Source of the DNA: Clostridium sp. UBA5530
GTDB taxonomy: Bacteria > Bacillota > Clostridia > Clostridiales > Clostridiaceae
Direction of reading: 5' to 3'
Length of the DNA stretch: 8,842 bases
Assembly (NCBI GenBank): GCA_002423705.1
Contig: DINW01000085.1
Coordinates: 136,243 to 145,084, forward strand
Every line of letters starts with the position of its first letter. Within the stretch, counting starts at the first letter, position 1. This document shows, one piece after another, positions 5,526-8,842 of the stretch. The translations under genes were made by a program, and so were the position numbers. Under the pieces are notes generated by a model. It ran no database searches. It saw only the letters and a program-made list of their open reading frames with translations, and was not told the origin of the DNA.

Positions 5526-6821
5526 TTACTTTCTTATATTGTAAAAAGCTTTTTTGCCTCTATATTCAGCCATATCTGCTAGTTCATCTTCAATTCTTAA
5601 AAGCTGATTGTATTTAGCAACTCTTTCTGATCTTGCAGGTGCTCCTGTCTTTATTTGACCTGCATTTATAGCAACAACTAAATCAGCTATAGTGGTATCC
5701 TCAGTTTCTCCTGATCTATGGGAAACAACTGCAGTATAGCCTGCCCTTTGAGCTGTTTCTATGGCATTCAAAGTCTCTGTTAATGTTCCTATTTGATTTA
5801 ATTTTATAAGAATAGAGTTGGCGACTTTTCTTTCAATACCCATATTTAATCTTTCAGTATTGGTGACAAATAAATCGTCTCCTACTAGTTGAATTCTATG
5901 TCCTAGCTTTTCAGTAATTAGTCTCCATCCTTCCCAATCTTCTTCTGCCATTCCATCTTCAATTGAGATTATTGGATATTTATCACATAAATCCACATAG
6001 TACTGAGCCATTTCTTCTGGAGTTAGGACTTTACCTTCTCCCTTTAAGTTGTACTGTCCATCCTCATAAATTTCAGAGGATGCTGGATCTAATGCTATGA
6101 ATATATCTTTTCCTGGAGTATAACCTGCTTTTTCTATAGCTTCTATTATAACCTTAATAGCCTCTTCATTGGATTTTAAATCTGGTGCGAATCCACCTTC
6201 GTCTCCTACACCTGTGCTATAGCCCTTAGATTTCAATAAAGATTTTAAACTATGATATACTTCGCTAGACATTCTTAAGGCCTCGCTGAAGGAAGAAGCT
6301 CCCACTGGCATCACCATAAACTCTTGCAAGTCTACATTATTGTCAGCGTGCTTACCACCGTTAATTATATTCATCATTGGCACTGGAAGCACCTTAGCAT
6401 TTACTCCCCCAATGTATTGATATAATGGAAGTCCCAAGTACTCTGCCGCAGCTCTAGCACAAGCTAAGGAAACCCCTAAAGTAGCATTGGCTCCTAGTTT
6501 CCCTTTATTGTCTGTGCCATCTAATTCAATCATAACATTATCTATAGATACTTGATCAAATATATTCATTCCAACCAGTTCAGTAGCTATTAGATCATTT
6601 ACATTGTCAACAGCTTTTAACACACCTTTGCCATTGTATAAACTCTTATCTCCATCTCTAAGCTCCACCGCTTCAAAAATACCTGTAGAGGCTCCTGAAG
6701 GCACTGCTGCTCTTCCTACTGTGCCATCTTCTAATGTAACTTCAACTTCTACTGTTGGAAAAGATCTTGAATCAAGAATTTGTCTTGCATACACGTCTAC
6801 AATCTCAATATAATTTTTCAT
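5526..6821 (-). CDS. eno: Enolase (phosphopyruvate hydratase)
   Basis: Enolase interconverts 2-phosphoglycerate and phosphoenolpyruvate in glycolysis, in the cytoplasm. The 431 residues are the usual bacterial length. The N-terminal capping loop SGASTG is at 42-47. Active-site and Mg2+ residues are visible: His158 in NGGKHADNN, Glu167 in LQEF, Glu208 in GDEGGFAP, the metal ligands Asp245 (ALDPASSE), Glu288 (SIEDGM) and Asp315 (GDDLFVTN), Lys340 in ILIKLNQIGT (family signature), the SHRSGETED loop at 367-375 and Lys391. No key residue is missing. The ATG at 6821 follows AGGAGGT with good spacing. It is third in the tpiA-gpmI-eno order, but a terminator after gpmI suggests that it is also, or mainly, transcribed alone. 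I could not pick its promoter with confidence: TTGAAT near 6901-6896 is one possible -35, with only a weak TAGAAA -10. Confidence 0.98.
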   Translation of the reverse strand: MKNYIEIVDVYARQILDSRSFPTVEVEVTLEDGTVGRAAVPSGASTGIFEAVELRDGDKSLYNGKGVLKAVDNVNDLIATELVGMNIFDQVSIDNVMIELDGTDNKGKLGANATLGVSLACARAAAEYLGLPLYQYIGGVNAKVLPVPMMNIINGGKHADNNVDLQEFMVMPVGASSFSEALRMSSEVYHSLKSLLKSKGYSTGVGDEGGFAPDLKSNEEAIKVIIEAIEKAGYTPGKDIFIALDPASSEIYEDGQYNLKGEGKVLTPEEMAQYYVDLCDKYPIISIEDGMAEEDWEGWRLITEKLGHRIQLVGDDLFVTNTERLNMGIERKVANSILIKLNQIGTLTETLNAIETAQRAGYTAVVSHRSGETEDTTIADLVVAINAGQIKTGAPARSERVAKYNQLLRIEDELADMAEYRGKKAFYNIRK

Positions 6822-6906
6822 TTTCCTACCTCCTAAAATTTAACTTTCATTTTTTTCATCATAGTAATATTTTCTACATCTAAACTAAGTTTTATTCAAT
6901 TAATCC

Positions 6907-6920
6907 TATGGATAGCCATA
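6907..6920. repeat. Short inverted repeat in the gpmI-eno gap
   Basis: TATGG-ATAG-CCATA reads as a 5-bp inverted repeat with a 4-base loop, about 90 bases upstream of eno. It could be a small operator or chance; the rest of this 177-base gap holds only the gpmI terminator and AT-rich sequence. Confidence 0.2.
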
Positions 6921-6953
6921 TTAAAGGAATCTATTGAACTTCATATTAAAATA

Positions 6954-6989
6954 AAGGACAAAGCTATTCTAATGAAAAGCTTCATCCTT
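6954..6989 (-). terminator. Stem-loop terminator after gpmI
   Basis: On the minus strand AAGGATGAAGCT (6989 to 6978) pairs with AGCTTTGTCCTT (6965 to 6954), a 12-bp stem with two G-U pairs and a 12-base loop. It is followed by TATTTTAAT, a weak T-tract, so termination may be partial and some transcription may continue into eno. It begins 10 bases past the gpmI stop. Confidence 0.7.
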
Positions 6990-6998
6990 AGTTAAAAT

Positions 6999-8528
6999 CT
7001 ATTTTATAAGTGATTCTCCAGTCATTTCTACTGGTTTTTCTAGTCCCATGACTTCTAACATAGTTGGGGCTATATCACATAACTTGCCACCATGTCTCAT
7101 TTCTTTAGCACCCTTAGCCACATATAAAAATGGCACTGGATCTGAAGTATGAGCTGTCATTGGCTTTCCTGTGGAGTAATCTATCATTTGCTCTGCATTT
7201 CCATGGTCAGCAGTTATAAACACTGCACCATCCTTTTCAAGGACTTTTTCTACTACCTTGTGAAGACATTTATCTACAGTTTCTATGGCAGCCTTTGCAG
7301 CTTCAAATACTCCTGTATGTCCAACCATGTCTGGATTAGCATAGTTTAATATTATCATATCATATTTATCTGAATCTATTCTTTTTAGTACCTCTTCTGT
7401 AACCTCATTAGCACTCATTTCAGGCTTTAAGTCATAGGTTGCTACCTTAGGGGAAGGTATTAGTGCCCTATCTTCACCTTTATTAGGAGCTTCTACTCCT
7501 CCATTGAAAAAGAAGGTAACGTGAGCATACTTTTCTGTCTCTGCAATTCTAAGTTGGTTCAAGCCTTTACTAGCTACATATTCACCTAAAGTATTGCTAT
7601 AGCTCTCTGGCTTATAGGACACATGAACATTTTCAATGGTCTTATCATATTGAGTCATTGTAACGTAAGTAAGGTTCAGGGTGTTTCTCTTAAAGCCATC
7701 AAATTCTCTGTCATTTATAGCTCTAGTTATTTCTCTAGCTCTATCTGGTCTAAAGTTAAAGAATATGATTGAGTCATTATTTTTAATGGTTCCAATGGCC
7801 TTTCCATCTTCTTTAATAACACAAGGAAGGACGAATTCGTCTGTTTTATTGTCATTGTAGGACTTATCCATACATTCCTCTGCTGAGTTTGCCTCTTCTC
7901 CTTGACCTAAAACCATAGCATTATATGCTAGGTTAACCCTTTCCCATCTTTTATCTCTGTCCATGGCATAGTATCTGCCGCTCACTGTAGCTATCTTTCC
8001 TACTTTAATTTCCTTCATGTAGTTTTCTAGTTCTATTATAAAGTCTTTTCCTGAGGATGGTGGTACATCTCTTCCATCCATGAAACAATGAACATAAACT
8101 TTGGTTAGGCCCTTTTCTTTAGCCATGGCTAAAAGAGCCTTTAAATGCTCAATATGTGAATGTACTCCCCCATCAGACAAAAGTCCTAATAGATGCAAAG
8201 AAGAATTATTTTTAAGAGCATTGTCCATAGCCAAGTTTAATGCTTCATTTTGGTAAAATTTCTTTTCTTCTACCTCTTTAGTTATTCTTGTTAACTCTTG
8301 ATATATTATTCTTCCTGCTCCTATATTTAAGTGGCCAACTTCTGAATTACCCATTTGACCTTTTGGCAACCCTACGTCTAACCCACTAGCACTTAGAGCA
8401 GTGTGAGGATAGTTATTATAATAGTTATCAAAATTGGGTTTTTTAGCTGCTAATACCGCATTTCCATCTACCTTGTCGGTAAGACCAAATCCATCTAATA
8501 TCATCAGCATTACTGGTTTCTTAGCCAT
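6999..8528 (-). CDS. gpmI: 2,3-bisphosphoglycerate-independent phosphoglycerate mutase
   Basis: The enzyme interconverts 3- and 2-phosphoglycerate through a phosphoserine intermediate, using two Mn2+ ions in the Bacillus/Clostridium type. The 509 residues match the Bacillus enzymes (about 511). Active-site residues follow the Geobacillus stearothermophilus pattern: Asp12 (ILDGFG), Ser62 in GNSEVGH (the phosphorylated serine), His123 in GGVHSH, Arg153-Asp154 in DGRD, Arg185, Arg191, Arg260 and Arg263 in FRPDRAREI, Lys333 in TEKYAHVTFF, Asp400 and His404 in NPDMVGHTG, Asp441-His442 in TADHGNAE, and His460. Both the phosphatase-like and transferase domains are therefore complete. ATG 8528 follows GGAGGA with suitable spacing. 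It lies 42 bp after tpiA with no terminator, so the two are likely co-transcribed. In Firmicutes spores this Mn2+-dependent enzyme is known to be pH-sensitive, and 3-phosphoglycerate accumulates; whether this organism sporulates is not shown here. Confidence 0.98.
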   Translation of the reverse strand: MAKKPVMLMILDGFGLTDKVDGNAVLAAKKPNFDNYYNNYPHTALSASGLDVGLPKGQMGNSEVGHLNIGAGRIIYQELTRITKEVEEKKFYQNEALNLAMDNALKNNSSLHLLGLLSDGGVHSHIEHLKALLAMAKEKGLTKVYVHCFMDGRDVPPSSGKDFIIELENYMKEIKVGKIATVSGRYYAMDRDKRWERVNLAYNAMVLGQGEEANSAEECMDKSYNDNKTDEFVLPCVIKEDGKAIGTIKNNDSIIFFNFRPDRAREITRAINDREFDGFKRNTLNLTYVTMTQYDKTIENVHVSYKPESYSNTLGEYVASKGLNQLRIAETEKYAHVTFFFNGGVEAPNKGEDRALIPSPKVATYDLKPEMSANEVTEEVLKRIDSDKYDMIILNYANPDMVGHTGVFEAAKAAIETVDKCLHKVVEKVLEKDGAVFITADHGNAEQMIDYSTGKPMTAHTSDPVPFLYVAKGAKEMRHGGKLCDIAPTMLEVMGLEKPVEMTGESLIK

Positions 8529-8570
8529 AATACTCCTCCAAACTTTTATTTCTTCAAAGTTAGTTTTAAA

Positions 8571-8842
8571 TTAAAAGTTTACTATTCCTGCGAAATCATT
8601 AGCAACTAAGCTTGCTCCTCCAACTAAGGCTCCATCTATCTCTGATTTTGCCATTTGTTCTTTTATTGTAGAAGGCTTTACAGATCCCCCATATTGGATT
8701 CTAACTTTATCTGCTACTTCTTTTCCATATAATCCTTCAACTACACTTCTTATAGCTCCTATAGTTTCATTAGCTTGATCTGCTGTAGCTGTTTTTCCAG
8801 TTCCTATAGCCCAAATTGGCTCATAAGCTATAACTAAAGTTT
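8571..8842 (-). CDS. tpiA: Triosephosphate isomerase, C-terminal part (cut by window edge)
   Basis: Triosephosphate isomerase interconverts dihydroxyacetone phosphate and glyceraldehyde 3-phosphate. The last 89 codons are visible, ending with TAA at 8573-8571; the gene continues beyond the window, and a full enzyme has about 250 residues. The fragment opens TLVIAYEPIWAIGTG, which holds the catalytic glutamate of the AYEPvWAIGTG active-site signature and continues into the flexible lid loop (loop 6, WAIGTGKTA). The phosphate-binding motifs YGGSVKP and DGALVGGASL follow as expected. No frameshift or lost residue is seen. It is the first visible member of the glycolytic group and runs into gpmI with a 42-bp gap; gap and pgk would be the expected upstream partners but are outside the window. 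Confidence 0.97.
   Translation of the reverse strand, partial: TLVIAYEPIWAIGTGKTATADQANETIGAIRSVVEGLYGKEVADKVRIQYGGSVKPSTIKEQMAKSEIDGALVGGASLVANDFAGIVNF

Noticed and set aside
6604..6813. Plus-strand open frame of 69 codons within eno
   Set aside because: It is antisense to the conserved enolase N-terminus and has no independent support.
7149..7349. Plus-strand open frame of 66 codons within gpmI
   Set aside because: It is antisense to the metal-binding end of gpmI; the Cys/Tyr/Phe-rich translation has no family character.
8529..8570. Possible terminator or promoter in the tpiA-gpmI gap
   Set aside because: The 42 bases contain no stable inverted repeat with a T-run and no promoter match, so co-transcription is the simpler reading.

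Overview
The window looks like a chromosomal segment from a low-GC Gram-positive anaerobe of the Clostridium type. The DNA is AT-rich, codon use favours ATA, AGA and TTA, ribosome sites are strong GGAGG types, and the gene set (tpiA, gpmI, eno, secG, rnr) is the classical glycolysis/secG/RNase R neighbourhood of Firmicutes. The genus is an inference from gene order and protein character; no species call is possible from the sequence alone. All genes lie on the minus strand, so transcription runs from high to low coordinates.

In transcription order the window holds: the C-terminal end of triosephosphate isomerase (tpiA, 8842-8571, cut by the window edge); cofactor-independent phosphoglycerate mutase (gpmI, 8528-6999); enolase (eno, 6821-5526); the SecG subunit of the protein export channel (5324-5094, TTG start); a K+-dependent membrane-bound pyrophosphatase (hppA, 4892-2862), probably a Na+ pump; RNase R (rnr, best start 2580, end 442); and the N-terminal part of a helix-turn-helix regulator resembling BglG/PRD-type activators (232-1, cut by the window edge).

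tpiA and gpmI are 42 bp apart with no terminator between them and are probably co-transcribed. A stem-loop with terminator character follows each of gpmI, eno, secG, hppA and rnr. Promoter-like sequences lie ahead of secG, hppA, rnr and the regulator. The cluster therefore reads as a row of small transcription units rather than one operon.

Functionally, TpiA, GpmI and Eno carry out lower glycolysis steps. The pyrophosphatase recovers energy from the pyrophosphate released by biosynthesis as an ion gradient. SecG supports secretion and RNase R handles degradation of structured RNA. The genes themselves are ordinary housekeeping genes and I find no undescribed multi-gene system. The points worth a second look are in the non-coding DNA: a composite inverted/direct repeat in the hppA leader, tandem repeats at the regulator promoter, a structured rnr leader, a possible ribosome-site hairpin before the TTG start of secG, the presence of hppA between secG and rnr, and the absence of smpB directly after rnr. 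No RNA genes, mobile elements or CRISPR arrays were seen, and no gene-free stretch exceeds 300 bases.
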